This document shows positions 1 to 7,197 of a DNA stretch of 9,827 nt, piece after piece (positions within the stretch are counted from its first letter, which is position 1; every line of letters starts with the position of its first letter). Under the pieces are notes generated by a model. That model made no database searches, was not told the origin of the DNA, and saw nothing but the letters and a program-made list of their open reading frames with translations. A program made the position numbers and the translations under genes. The DNA is from Sideroxydans lithotrophicus (GTDB lineage Bacteria > Pseudomonadota > Gammaproteobacteria > Burkholderiales > Sulfuriferulaceae): positions 1 to 9,827 of the forward strand of contig DZDB01000074.1 of the NCBI GenBank assembly GCA_022736605.1, in the 5' to 3' direction.

Positions 1-409
1 GGTGCGGGCCGACGACGTACCATTCCCACAAGTCCGCTGCCGGGGTGTGGCCGTTGGCCTCGATCCAGCGCATGAATTCGCCCCATGCATCGGGCAAGCC
101 TTCATAGCCGCCATGGTAAACGGTGCGCGCGACCCTGGCGGCGCGCAGCGTGCCCGGTTGCACGCGCCCGGCTGCCTTGATCGGTGCGCTGACAAGAAAG
201 CCAAGTTCAAAATCAAACCGCTCCGGCGTCATTTTCAGGTGATGCGCGAATGCCGAGCCGTTGGGCTTGATGCCTTGCGCGGCCAGTGCTGCCAGCAGTT
301 CTTCTACTGCGGGGCCGAATGCCTGCATCATTTCCGAACGTGGAATGTCAAGGTGGATGACCGCCGCAAATTTTGCGGTGCTGTCGGTGAGGTAGGGTGT
401 GTCGATCAT
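1..409 (-). CDS. GyrI-like / AraC effector-binding domain protein (3' end cut by window edge)
   Basis: The reverse strand reads MIDTPYLTDSTAKFAAVIHL and continues open for 136 codons to the window edge, so the C-terminus is missing. The sequence looks like the stand-alone GyrI-like/AraC-E effector-binding fold: an N-terminal strand (residues 13-22), a helix with paired Glu (about 36-46), a segment reading FELGFLVSAPI (about 67-77), then YHGGYEGLPDAW (about 98-109) and a late WEWYVVGPH strand. In this family the domain binds small hydrophobic or cationic ligands; it has no DNA-binding part here. The start is set by AAGGA six bases upstream of ATG. The gene lies 123 nt downstream of the VOC gene and has its own predicted ECF-type promoter (461-492), the same as the one before the DGPF gene. 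The ligand cannot be told from sequence. The family call is from pattern recognition and is moderately sure. Confidence 0.75.
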   Translation of the reverse strand, partial: MIDTPYLTDSTAKFAAVIHLDIPRSEMMQAFGPAVEELLAALAAQGIKPNGSAFAHHLKMTPERFDFELGFLVSAPIKAAGRVQPGTLRAARVARTVYHGGYEGLPDAWGEFMRWIEANGHTPAADLWEWYVVGPH

Positions 410-436
410 GATGATTCCTTGCGTTCGGATTGAGCA

Positions 437-459
437 ATGCGGGGACAGGGGTGCCGCAT
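437..459 (-). other. Leader stem-loop of the GyrI-like transcript
   Basis: ATGCGG and CCGCAT form a perfect 6-bp inverted repeat with an 11-nt loop. On the minus strand it begins six bases after the predicted -10 CGTC, so the mRNA would start at or in the stem. There is no T-tract, so it is not a terminator. It does not cover the Shine-Dalgarno sequence at 416-420. A regulatory or mRNA-stabilising role is only a guess. Confidence 0.35.
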
Positions 460-460
460 G

Positions 461-492
461 AGTACGACGAACCAGGTCGAGCTGAATCGACA
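461..492 (-). promoter_or_regulatory. Predicted ECF-sigma promoter (ECF42-like) for the GyrI-like gene
   Basis: On the minus strand TGTCGA (487-492) is followed after exactly 17 nt by CGTC (466-469) and then GTACT. The same TGTCGAT-N16-CGTCGTACT pattern occurs at 1495-1526 ahead of the DGPF gene. As I recall, ECF42 sigma factors recognise TGTCGA at -35 and CG(A/T)C at -10. Transcription would start near 459, giving a leader of about 50 nt before the ATG at 409. The match between the two sites is seen directly; assigning the sigma group is inference. Confidence 0.6.
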
Positions 493-532
493 GCGGTTCG
501 AAAAAAGTCATGTGCTTACGCGCCTTGCTGGA

Positions 533-994
533 TCAGCACATCATGGCTTTCATCGCCTGCTGCATTTCGTCCGGACCGACGTCGCGGATATGCGTGGCGA
601 TGGACCAGTGGTGGCCGAACGGGTCAATCAGGATGCCGTAACGATCGCCCCAGAATGCGTCGGCCAGCGGCATTTTGACGCTGGCACCGGCGGCGATGGC
701 CTGGGCAAACGCGGCGTCGGCGTCGGCGACGTAGAGGTGCAGCGTGACCGGCGAGCCTTTCAGCGTGGCCGGACCGAGTGAACCCCATTCCGGCATTTCG
801 TCGACCAGCATGAGGCTGGAATCGCCGATGCGAATCTGTGCGTGCATCAGTTTGCCGGGGGCACCGGGCAGGCGCATGACTTCGACGGCGTTGAACGCGC
901 GCCGGTAAAAATCAATCGCGTCAGTGGCACCGGCGCACACCAGGTGCGGGGTAATGCTGTGAAAGCCGTCGGGAATGGGTTTGAGGGTGGACAT
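533..994 (-). CDS. PhnB-like VOC family protein (glyoxalase/bleomycin-resistance fold)
   Basis: A 153-residue protein starting MSTLKPIPDGFHSITPHLVC. It has the two-module layout of VOC proteins. The first module has ATDAIDFYRRAFNAVE (23-38) and MHAQIRIGDSSLMLVDE (50-66). The second has LHLYVADADAAFAQAIAAGA (85-104) and the closing GILIDPFGHHWSIATH (120-135), the usual family signature. Proteins of this PhnB/YodA-like type are common partners of DGPF proteins and ECF sigma factors; the substrate is mostly unknown, and no C-P lyase role is implied. The ATG at 994 is chosen because AGGAG lies 8 nt upstream. A TTG start 18 nt earlier would place that Shine-Dalgarno sequence inside the gene. The gene begins 14 nt after the DGPF gene stops, so the two are very likely cotranscribed. 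Confidence 0.88.
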   Translation of the reverse strand: MSTLKPIPDGFHSITPHLVCAGATDAIDFYRRAFNAVEVMRLPGAPGKLMHAQIRIGDSSLMLVDEMPEWGSLGPATLKGSPVTLHLYVADADAAFAQAIAAGASVKMPLADAFWGDRYGILIDPFGHHWSIATHIRDVGPDEMQQAMKAMMC

Positions 995-1008
995 GGTATT
1001 GGCTCCTT

Positions 1009-1446
1009 TCAATTGGATTGAGAATGCTGTGCGGCGATTTCGGCGCGCAGCCGGTCTTCCTGGGCACGCAGTTCGGGGGTGAATTCGGCGCCGAAGTCTT
1101 CCGCTTCAAACACCTGGCGGATTTCGATGTCGGCCTCAGTGTTGAACGGGTCGGGGCAGCGTTTGACCCATTCGATCGCTTCGGCCAATGAACTGACCTG
1201 CCACAGCCAGAAACCGGCGATCAGTTCTTTGGTTTCGGTGAACGGCCCGTCGATGACCGTGCGTTTGCCCGCCGCAAAATGCACGCGCGCGCCCTTGCTG
1301 CTGGGGTGCAGTCCTTCACCCGCCAGCATGACCCCGGCTTTCACCAGTTCCTCATTGAACCGGCCCATATCGGCCAGCAGTTTTTCGCTCGGCATGCAGC
1401 CCGCCTCGGATTCGGCATTGGCTTTGACGATAATCATGAATCGCAT
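1009..1446 (-). CDS. YCII-family protein with DGPF motif
   Basis: A 145-residue protein beginning MRFMIIVKANAESEAGCMPS. It shows the YCII/DGPF family pattern: a first strand RFMIIVKA, a helix with LLADMGRFNEELVKAGVML (23-41), GEGLHPSSKGARV (43-55), the hallmark VIDGPFTETKELIAGFWLWQ (64-83) and AIEWVKRCPDP (90-100). The C-terminal tail (about 115-145) is charged and helical. The reaction is unknown; YCII proteins have a ferredoxin-like fold. The start at 1446 has AGGAG eight bases upstream. A longer reading from 1527 would run through the predicted promoter and leader and is rejected. This is the first gene of the YCII-VOC pair and lies behind an ECF42-like promoter, as expected for the DGPF proteins tied to that sigma group. 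Confidence 0.9.
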   Translation of the reverse strand: MRFMIIVKANAESEAGCMPSEKLLADMGRFNEELVKAGVMLAGEGLHPSSKGARVHFAAGKRTVIDGPFTETKELIAGFWLWQVSSLAEAIEWVKRCPDPFNTEADIEIRQVFEAEDFGAEFTPELRAQEDRLRAEIAAQHSQSN

Positions 1447-1459
1447 GGTTCGTTCTCCT

Positions 1460-1499
1460 GTACTGGTTGATATCAACATAGCGCACGCTATGACAGTAC
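1460..1499. repeat. Nested palindromes in the YCII leader/promoter
   Basis: Two perfect palindromes sit side by side: GTTGATATCAAC (1466-1477) and CATAGCG-CA-CGCTATG (1477-1492). Both are enclosed by inverted arms GTACTG (1460-1465) and CAGTAC (1494-1499). Nearly every base of the 40-bp block takes part in a symmetrical element, giving a three-way-junction layout. The outer right arm overlaps the start-site side of the predicted promoter, and the left arm abuts the Shine-Dalgarno sequence. It may be an operator pair or a leader RNA fold; nothing here decides which. Confidence 0.5.
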
Positions 1500-1526
1500 G
1501 ACGGGTGAGGCGGCCGGATATCGACA
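1495..1526 (-). promoter_or_regulatory. Predicted ECF-sigma promoter (ECF42-like) for the YCII-VOC operon
   Basis: The minus strand carries TGTCGA (1521-1526), 17 nt, then CGTC (1500-1503) followed by GTACT. Spacing and core bases equal those of the second copy at 461-492, while the 16 bases between differ, as expected for a sigma-factor site and not for a duplicated stretch. The predicted start of transcription is near 1493, about 47 nt before the ATG. No good sigma-70 -10 box is seen here, though TTTACA occurs farther upstream. Confidence 0.65.
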
Positions 1527-1580
1527 CCGGCAGACGATTTTTTGTAAATCATTGATCCGTGCGCGCGGTTGTCCGGCGCC

Positions 1581-4271
1581 TTAATGCTGATAACGGCGAA
1601 TCACGGCCTTTTCGATTTCTACCCCAATGTAGACCATCAGGCCGAACAGGCAAATGCGCCCCCAGCTGGCGAGGTCGAGTGGCGTGGTGGCGAACAGCGC
1701 CTGCAGCGCGGGCAGGTAGGTGAACAGGCCCTGCAGCACAACCAGCACGCCGATGGCGATCAGCACCGCGCGGTTGCCACGGAACGCCGACCAGCCGATG
1801 ACCGGCGCAGTGAGACGGCGGCAATTGAACAGGTAGAAAATTTCGCCCATTACCAGCGCGTTGATGGCGGCGGTGCGCGCGCTGTCGAGCGCCAGGCCGC
1901 GCCCGGTTTCCCACAGGAACAGGCCGAGCGATCCGGCCACCAGAAATACCGTGACGAAGGCGATGCGCCACAGCATGAAGTGCGTCAGCAGCGGCTGCTT
2001 CGGGTTGCGCGGGGGCTGGCGCATGGCTTCGGGTTCGGGGCGCTCGAACGCCAGCGCCAGCGCCAGCGTTACCGCCGTCACCATGTTCACCCACAGGATC
2101 TGCACCGGGGTGATCGGCAGGGTGAGGCCGAGCAGAATCGCGATCAGCACCATGCCGGCCTGTGCGGCGTTGGTGGGCAGAATGAAAATCAGCGCCTTCT
2201 GCAAGTTGCCATAGACGGTGCGGCCTTCCTCGACGGCGTGCGCGATGGAGGCGAAATTGTCGTCGGCCAGCACCATTTCGGCTGCTTCGCGGGCGGCTTC
2301 GGTGCCTTTTTTGCCCATCGCGATGCCCACGTCGGCGCGCCGCAGTGCGGGTGCGTCGTTGACGCCGTCGCCGGTCATGGCGGTGATGTGTCCCAGGCTT
2401 TGCAGCGCTTCCACCAGGCGCAACTTGTGTGCCGGGCTGGCGCGGGCAAAGATGTCGGTCTGGCTGACCGCTGCGCGCAGACCCGCGTCGTCGAGGGTTT
2501 CGATGTCAGCGCCGGTGACGGCATGCGACGTCTCATCCAGCCCCAGTTGCCTGCCGATCGCCAGCGCCGTGGCGGCGTGGTCGCCGGTGATCATCTTGAC
2601 CCGGATACCGGCGTTGCGGCAGGTGGCGACCGCTTCGATGGCCGCCTCGCGCGGCGGATCGGCCAACCCCAGCACCGCCAGCAGGGTGAAGCCGCCGTCC
2701 TCGATGTCGGTGAAGTTGAGCGCGGTTTCGGCGTCGCCGCGCCGCGTCGCCAGCGCGAGCAGGCGCATGCCCTGCGCGGCGGCGGCATCCATGCGCGGCT
2801 GCCAGGTGGCGGCGTCGAGCGCGGCGTCGTGCGCCGTCCCGCGCTGGTTCGAGCACAGCGCGAGCACCCGTTCCGGCGCCCCCTTGAGGTAAATGAAACC
2901 GTGGCCGTCGTGGTCGTGGTTGAGCGTGGCCATGAAACGGTGCTCGGATTCAAACGGAATGACATCGGTGCGCGCCCAGTTGCCGCGCAGCTGCTGCGGA
3001 TCCAGCCCTGCCTTCATCGCCAGCGTCAGCAGCGCGCCCTCGGTGGGATCGCCGGCCAGCTGCCAGCCCGCGTCGGTTTGGTGCAGTTCGGCGTCGTTGC
3101 ACAGCAGGGCGGCGATTGCCACTGCCTGCAACAGCGGGTGCGCGGCATCGACTGGTTTGCCGCCCTGGCTGAAGCCGCCGTCGGGCGCGTAGCCGCTGCC
3201 CGACACGTCAAACACTGGGTCAGCGCCGATGACGGTCTGTACCGTCATTTCATTGCGCGTCAGGGTGCCGGTCTTGTCGGTGCAGATGACGCTGACGGCG
3301 CCCAGCGTTTCCACCGCAGGCAGGCGCCGGATGATGGCATGGCGGTGCGCCATGCGGGTGACGCCGATGGCAAGCGTGATGGTCATGATTGCAGGCAGCC
3401 CCTCGGGAATCGCCGCCACCGCCAGCCCCACCGCAGCGAGAAACATGTCGCTCGCCGGATAATCGCGCACCCACACGCCGAAGCCGAAAATCAGCGCCGA
3501 CAGCAACAGAATCGCGCCCGCCAGCCACTGGCCGAAGCGCGTCATCAGCTGCAACAGCGGCGTGGTGAGCTGCTCGACGCTGGCCAGCAGGGTGCTGATG
3601 CGCCCCAGTTCGGTTTCGCTGCCGGTGGCCACCACCACGCCGCTGCCCTGGCCGTAGCTGACCAGCGTGCCCGACCAGGCCATCGACGCGCGGTCGCCCA
3701 GCGCGGCGGTTTCAGCCACAGCATCGACCTGCTTGTCGACCGCGAGCGATTCGCCGGTCAGCGCGGCCTCGGTCAGCCGCAGGCTTTTGACGTCGATCAG
3801 CCGGAGGTCGGCGGGGACGCGGTCGCCTGAGGCGATATGCACGATGTCGCCCGGCACCAGCTGCTCGGCGGGAATTTCATGGCGTTCACCGTTGCGGGTG
3901 ACGATGGCGTGCGGCGACAGCAGGCTGCGGATGGCATCGAGCGCCTGCTCGGCGCGGCCTTCCTGGATGAAGCCGATCAGCGCATTGATGACCACCACGC
4001 CGAAGATGACGCCGGCATCGAGCCAGTGGCCGAGCAGCGTGGTAATGCCACCGGCGGCCAGCAAGACGTAAATGAGCACATTGTGGAACTGCAGCAGAAA
4101 CCGTTGCCAGACGGATTGGCGTTTGGGCGGCGCAAGCCGGTTGGAACCGTATTGCGCGCGCCGCTGGCTGACGGCTTGCGCGCTCAAGCCGACCGGTGAT
4201 GTCACCAGCCGGGTCAGGGTGGCGTCGGCCGTCAGGCTATGCCAGCGTGGCGGATCAGGCAGGGCAGCCAT
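1581..4271 (-). CDS. P2-like cation-transporting P-type ATPase
   Basis: An 896-residue inner-membrane pump that couples ATP hydrolysis to cation transport. In order: N-terminal cation-ATPase domain (about 10-65); first membrane pair (about 60-105); actuator domain with TGES (172-175); fourth helix with PEGLP (289-293); phosphorylation motif DKTGTLT with Asp332; nucleotide-binding domain with GDPTEGALL (407-415) and KGAPE (463-467); hinge TGDGVNDAP (633-641); and six C-terminal helices. No heavy-metal CPx motif or Cys-rich leader is present. Aligned by eye with SERCA, Glu309 is kept (Glu290) and Glu908 is kept (Glu810), but Glu771 is Gln704 and Asp800 is Ala733, so a normal Ca2+ pump role is doubtful. 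The start has GGAG seven bases upstream. It is the last gene of the transporter block, 115 nt after the MFS gene. Confidence 0.93.
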   Translation of the reverse strand: MAALPDPPRWHSLTADATLTRLVTSPVGLSAQAVSQRRAQYGSNRLAPPKRQSVWQRFLLQFHNVLIYVLLAAGGITTLLGHWLDAGVIFGVVVINALIGFIQEGRAEQALDAIRSLLSPHAIVTRNGERHEIPAEQLVPGDIVHIASGDRVPADLRLIDVKSLRLTEAALTGESLAVDKQVDAVAETAALGDRASMAWSGTLVSYGQGSGVVVATGSETELGRISTLLASVEQLTTPLLQLMTRFGQWLAGAILLLSALIFGFGVWVRDYPASDMFLAAVGLAVAAIPEGLPAIMTITLAIGVTRMAHRHAIIRRLPAVETLGAVSVICTDKTGTLTRNEMTVQTVIGADPVFDVSGSGYAPDGGFSQGGKPVDAAHPLLQAVAIAALLCNDAELHQTDAGWQLAGDPTEGALLTLAMKAGLDPQQLRGNWARTDVIPFESEHRFMATLNHDHDGHGFIYLKGAPERVLALCSNQRGTAHDAALDAATWQPRMDAAAAQGMRLLALATRRGDAETALNFTDIEDGGFTLLAVLGLADPPREAAIEAVATCRNAGIRVKMITGDHAATALAIGRQLGLDETSHAVTGADIETLDDAGLRAAVSQTDIFARASPAHKLRLVEALQSLGHITAMTGDGVNDAPALRRADVGIAMGKKGTEAAREAAEMVLADDNFASIAHAVEEGRTVYGNLQKALIFILPTNAAQAGMVLIAILLGLTLPITPVQILWVNMVTAVTLALALAFERPEPEAMRQPPRNPKQPLLTHFMLWRIAFVTVFLVAGSLGLFLWETGRGLALDSARTAAINALVMGEIFYLFNCRRLTAPVIGWSAFRGNRAVLIAIGVLVVLQGLFTYLPALQALFATTPLDLASWGRICLFGLMVYIGVEIEKAVIRRYQH

Positions 4272-4317
4272 GGACGTCTCCGATTTGTCCGGTATTCAGT
4301 GCGTAATGGTGTCGACT

Positions 4318-4330
4318 GCGGTTAAACCGC
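4318..4330. repeat. 13-bp palindrome upstream of the P-type ATPase
   Basis: GCGGTT-A-AACCGC is a perfect inverted repeat with a single central base, about 47 bp before the ATPase start. On the minus strand it lies downstream of a possible -10 box CATAAT (4350-4355), for which no good -35 is seen. There is no T-tract, so an intrinsic terminator for the MFS gene is unlikely; an operator is possible. The rest of the 115-nt gap shows nothing clear. Confidence 0.3.
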
Positions 4331-4386
4331 CGCCATTCTGGTATTGGTTATTATGCAGGCCGACATGCCCTGCCGGTATAGCATAA

Positions 4387-5793
4387 TCAGGTTGCCAATT
4401 CACCCCGGCTGACCGATTCGCCGTCACGCGCGCGCAGCGCCCAGAACGACATCGAAGACGCAATGGTGAGCGCGCCGAGTGTGAGGAATGCATGGTGCAG
4501 CGCGCTGGTAACGGCGAGCCGGTCGGTCTGCGGCAGGTCGCCCAGATACCAGGCGGCAATCAGCGAGCCGACTGCCAGCCCAAAGCTCATGGAAATCTGC
4601 TGAAAGGTGCTGGACATGGTGCTGGCCATGCTCGAGTCCGGGGTGTCGACGTCGGCATACGCCATCGAATTCATGCTGGAAAATTGCAGCGAGTTGAAAA
4701 ACCCCAGCGCCAGCCCGAGCAGCACGATGGCGTACAGCGGCGTGGCGGCGTTCACCAGCGCGTACAGGCCGATGGTGACGCCGATCATCACGGTGTTGAC
4801 GATCAGCACTTTGCGGTAGCCAAAGCGCCGCAGCACGGGCGCGGAAATCAGCTTCATACCCATTGCCGCCAGCGCGGTCGGCATCATCAGCAGGCCGGAT
4901 TGCCAGGCGGGCATGCCCAGGCCGAGCTGGTACAGCAGCGGCAGCAAAAACGGCAGGCCACCGACGCCGAGCCGGGTGATGAAGCCGCCAGCCACGGATA
5001 CGCGAAAGGTGCGGATGCGGAACAGCGTCAGCCGCAACAGCGGGTAGGTCAGCTCGCGCGCGTGCCAGACGTACGCTGCCAGCAGGCTGATGGAGAGCGT
5101 GAGCAGCACGCCAAATGAGGTTGGATCGATGCTGTGCTCGCCGAAAATCTCCAGCAGCCAGGACAGCAGGGCGGTGCCGCTGCCAAATAAAACCAGCCCG
5201 ACCCCATCGAGCGGGCGCGGCGTGTCACCGCGATAATCCGGCATGTGGTGGTAAATCAGATAGAGCGCGATCAGGCCAACCGGCACGTTGACGAAAAAAA
5301 TCTCGCGCCACGACAGCCAGTTGACGATCAGCCCGCCCACCGTCGGCCCGAGCAGCGGCCCGATCAGCGCCGGGATGATGACGAAATTCATCGCTGTGAG
5401 GAGTTCAGCCTTGGGGAAGGTGCGGATAATCGCCAGCCGCCCGACCGGCATCATCATCGCCGCGCCGATGCCTTGCAAGATACGCGCCGCAACCAGCATC
5501 GGCGCGTTGAGCGCCAGCCCGCACAGCACCGAAGACAGCGTGAACAGCGCCACCGCCGCGCCGAAGACGCGCCGCGTACCGAAGCGATCAGCCATCCAGC
5601 CGCTGATCGGGATAAACACCGCCAGGCTCAGAATGTAGCTGGTGACCACCGCCTTCAGGCTCAGCGGCGTCACCTGCAAACTTATCGCCATCGCCGGAAT
5701 CGCGGTGTTGACGATGGTCGAATCGAGCTGCTCCATGAACAGCGCCGTGGCGACGACCCAGGGCAGGTAACGCTTGATGGTGGCTGTACTCAT
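4387..5793 (-). CDS. DHA2-family MFS exporter, MdtD-like
   Basis: A 468-residue inner-membrane drug:H+ antiporter-type protein, about the length of E. coli MdtD and HsrA. Visible family motifs are D1 (LDSTIVNTAIPAM, 23-35), motif A in the first cytoplasmic loop (GWMADRFGTRR, 65-75), ARILQGIGAAMMMPVGRLAI (103-122), and antiporter motif C (GPLLGPTVGGLI, 145-156). The C-terminal half has RRFGYRKVL and QFSSMNSMAYADV, both close to MdtD as I remember it. About 14 hydrophobic segments can be counted, fitting DHA2. The substrate is not known. No convincing Shine-Dalgarno sequence precedes the ATG at 5793 (the upstream bases read CTGACCGCCGC), so translation may be weak or coupled. It begins 58 nt after the APC gene stops and may share its transcript. 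Confidence 0.9.
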   Translation of the reverse strand: MSTATIKRYLPWVVATALFMEQLDSTIVNTAIPAMAISLQVTPLSLKAVVTSYILSLAVFIPISGWMADRFGTRRVFGAAVALFTLSSVLCGLALNAPMLVAARILQGIGAAMMMPVGRLAIIRTFPKAELLTAMNFVIIPALIGPLLGPTVGGLIVNWLSWREIFFVNVPVGLIALYLIYHHMPDYRGDTPRPLDGVGLVLFGSGTALLSWLLEIFGEHSIDPTSFGVLLTLSISLLAAYVWHARELTYPLLRLTLFRIRTFRVSVAGGFITRLGVGGLPFLLPLLYQLGLGMPAWQSGLLMMPTALAAMGMKLISAPVLRRFGYRKVLIVNTVMIGVTIGLYALVNAATPLYAIVLLGLALGFFNSLQFSSMNSMAYADVDTPDSSMASTMSSTFQQISMSFGLAVGSLIAAWYLGDLPQTDRLAVTSALHHAFLTLGALTIASSMSFWALRARDGESVSRGELAT

Positions 5794-5851
5794 GCGGCGG
5801 TCAGCGTGGGTGACAAGTTCGATAGACCGGTCGGGCGGGGCAATGATTCAA

Positions 5852-7081
5852 TCAGGCTGCCAGCAGGCTGCGCACCTGCCAGCCGAGCAGACTCAGGGTA
5901 GCGAGCAGACCGGCGAACGGGATCATGCGCGGATAAACCCGTACGCCGGCTGGCCTGGCTTCGCGGGTCTTGATGCGCAGCAAGGCAATATGCAGCGCGA
6001 CAAACACCAGCAAAATGATGAAGCTGGTGAATTTGGCGAGGCTGACCAGCGGCAGGAAAGCGAGCAGCAGGATAATGCCGGTGATCAACGCCGTAGCGAC
6101 CAGTGGCGTGCGGCGTACCGGATGCAATTGCGCCAGGGCTGCTGGCAGCCAGCCTTCGCGCGCCATGCCGTAGAGCAGTCGGGCACCCATGATGATCTGG
6201 ATCAGCGCGCCGTTGATGACGGCGACCAGGCTGATCAGGCTGATGACGGTGGGGGCGCGGCCGGTGGCGGCGGTGTAGAGGTCGGCGAGCGGGGCGCGGC
6301 TGCGGGTCAGGGTATCGAGCGGCAGGCCGATCACGGCGACCAGGGCAACGACCAGATACAGCGCGGTGGCAATCAGCAGCGACCAGAGGATGGCGCGCGG
6401 CACATTTTTTTGCGGTTCGCGTACTTCTTCAGCGAGGTTGGCGGTGTCTTCAAAGCCGATGTAAGCGTAAAACGCGAGAAATGCACCGGACAGAATGCCG
6501 CCCAGCGCGAGAAAATCCGCACCGGGTATCAACGTCGGCCAGAGCGCAGGCAGACGTGCCAGGCTGCGCTCGCCAGTCACGGCAACAATCAGCAGCAGGC
6601 CGCCGAGTTCGATCAGCGTAATCAGCGCGGCCAGCGTCACCGATTCGGCCACGCCCCAGGCGGCAATCAGACCCAGCGCGATGATCAGCGTGCTGGTGAC
6701 CAGCGCATCGGGCAGCACGACCCATACAGCGAGGTAGCCAGCAAAACCGTTTGCCAGCGTGGCCGCCGAGACCACGCCGGTGGTGAGCACCAGCATGCCC
6801 GCCACCAGCGTGAGCCGGGTATTGCCAAAGCCGCGCTGGACATAGAGTGCGGCGCCCGCCGCGCGCGGGTAACGCGCGGCCAGCTCGGCGTAGGTCAGGC
6901 CGGTAAGCGCCGCGACGCCCGCCGCCAGCGCAAACGCCAGCGGCGCGAACAGTCCGGCTTCAGCCGCGACTTTGCCGATCAGCACATAGATGCCAGCGCC
7001 GAGTATGGTACCCAGCGCATAAAATGTTGCCAGCAAGCCTGAGATACGGGGTGCCAGCACCGGCAATGGCGTGACATTCAT
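5852..7081 (-). CDS. APC-superfamily amino acid permease
   Basis: A 409-residue polytopic membrane protein. The first helix carries the unwound substrate-binding motif GTILGAGIY (24-32). YAELAARYPRAAGAALYV (64-81) is the conserved second-to-third-helix segment, and FYAYIGFEDTANLAEEVREP (204-223) is the sixth-helix signature of the APC/CAT-type branch, followed by QKNVPRAI. About 11-12 hydrophobic segments fit; the protein is shorter than many 12-helix members (450-500 residues) and ends soon after the last helix. It probably imports or exchanges an amino acid or amine with a cation; the substrate cannot be read from sequence. The ATG at 7081 has AGGA nine bases upstream. It is the first gene of the minus-strand transporter block and diverges from the small gene at 7259. 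Confidence 0.9.
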   Translation of the reverse strand: MNVTPLPVLAPRISGLLATFYALGTILGAGIYVLIGKVAAEAGLFAPLAFALAAGVAALTGLTYAELAARYPRAAGAALYVQRGFGNTRLTLVAGMLVLTTGVVSAATLANGFAGYLAVWVVLPDALVTSTLIIALGLIAAWGVAESVTLAALITLIELGGLLLIVAVTGERSLARLPALWPTLIPGADFLALGGILSGAFLAFYAYIGFEDTANLAEEVREPQKNVPRAILWSLLIATALYLVVALVAVIGLPLDTLTRSRAPLADLYTAATGRAPTVISLISLVAVINGALIQIIMGARLLYGMAREGWLPAALAQLHPVRRTPLVATALITGIILLLAFLPLVSLAKFTSFIILLVFVALHIALLRIKTREARPAGVRVYPRMIPFAGLLATLSLLGWQVRSLLAA

Positions 7082-7111
7082 GGTGGCGTCCTGCGCAGAA
7101 TAATGAAACCG

Positions 7112-7117
7112 ATTGTA
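7112..7117 (-). promoter_or_regulatory. Possible -10 box for the APC permease gene
   Basis: The minus strand reads TACAAT, five of six bases of the sigma-70 -10 consensus, 31 nt upstream of the ATG. No good -35 box is found 16-18 nt farther up. It is the best candidate in the divergent 177-nt gap. Confidence 0.3.
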
Positions 7118-7157
7118 GCAGGGACGCTGGATCAGGCTGACGGGTGTGCCGGTCAGT

Positions 7158-7182
7158 ACCCGGTTTATGATCTATAACGGGT
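7158..7182 (+). promoter_or_regulatory. Possible -10 box of the small acidic gene inside an imperfect dyad
   Basis: TATAAC (7173-7178) is a fair sigma-70 -10 box; the -35 region is poor. It lies within a 25-bp imperfect dyad with outer arms ACCCG and CGGGT and eight of twelve pairs matching. A dyad over a -10 box is a common repressor layout, but the regulator is unknown. Confidence 0.3.
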
Positions 7183-7197
7183 AGCAGCGTTGCCTGA

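Noticed and set aside
400..405. Other TGTCGA copies (also 4310-4315, 4644-4649 and 9170-9175, plus strand) as further ECF promoters
   Set aside because: None has CGTC 17 nt downstream, and they lie in or point into coding sequence in the wrong direction.
2..433. 143-codon plus-strand open frame at the left edge
   Set aside because: The opposite strand reads a coherent GyrI-like protein with a good ribosome site; the plus-strand product has no family features.
995..1012. TTG start giving a VOC protein six residues longer
   Set aside because: It would put the AGGAG ribosome site inside the coding region, whereas the ATG at 994 is properly spaced from it.
1569..3830. 753-codon plus-strand open frame
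   Set aside because: It is antisense to the P-type ATPase, whose catalytic motifs are all present. The translation is rich in Arg, Gln, Gly and His with no domain, as expected of a GC-rich shadow frame.
4350..4385. Interrupted GCAGG/CCTGC hairpin after the MFS gene as a terminator
   Set aside because: The stem is short and mismatched, and it is followed by ATAATAA and not a run of T, so termination cannot be supported.
5825..5832. GACCGGTC palindrome between the MFS and APC genes
   Set aside because: An 8-bp palindrome in GC-rich DNA is expected by chance and has no further supporting signal.
5774..7042. 422-codon plus-strand open frame
   Set aside because: It is antisense to the APC permease; the translation is a low-complexity Gln/Arg/Asp-rich stretch with no recognisable family.
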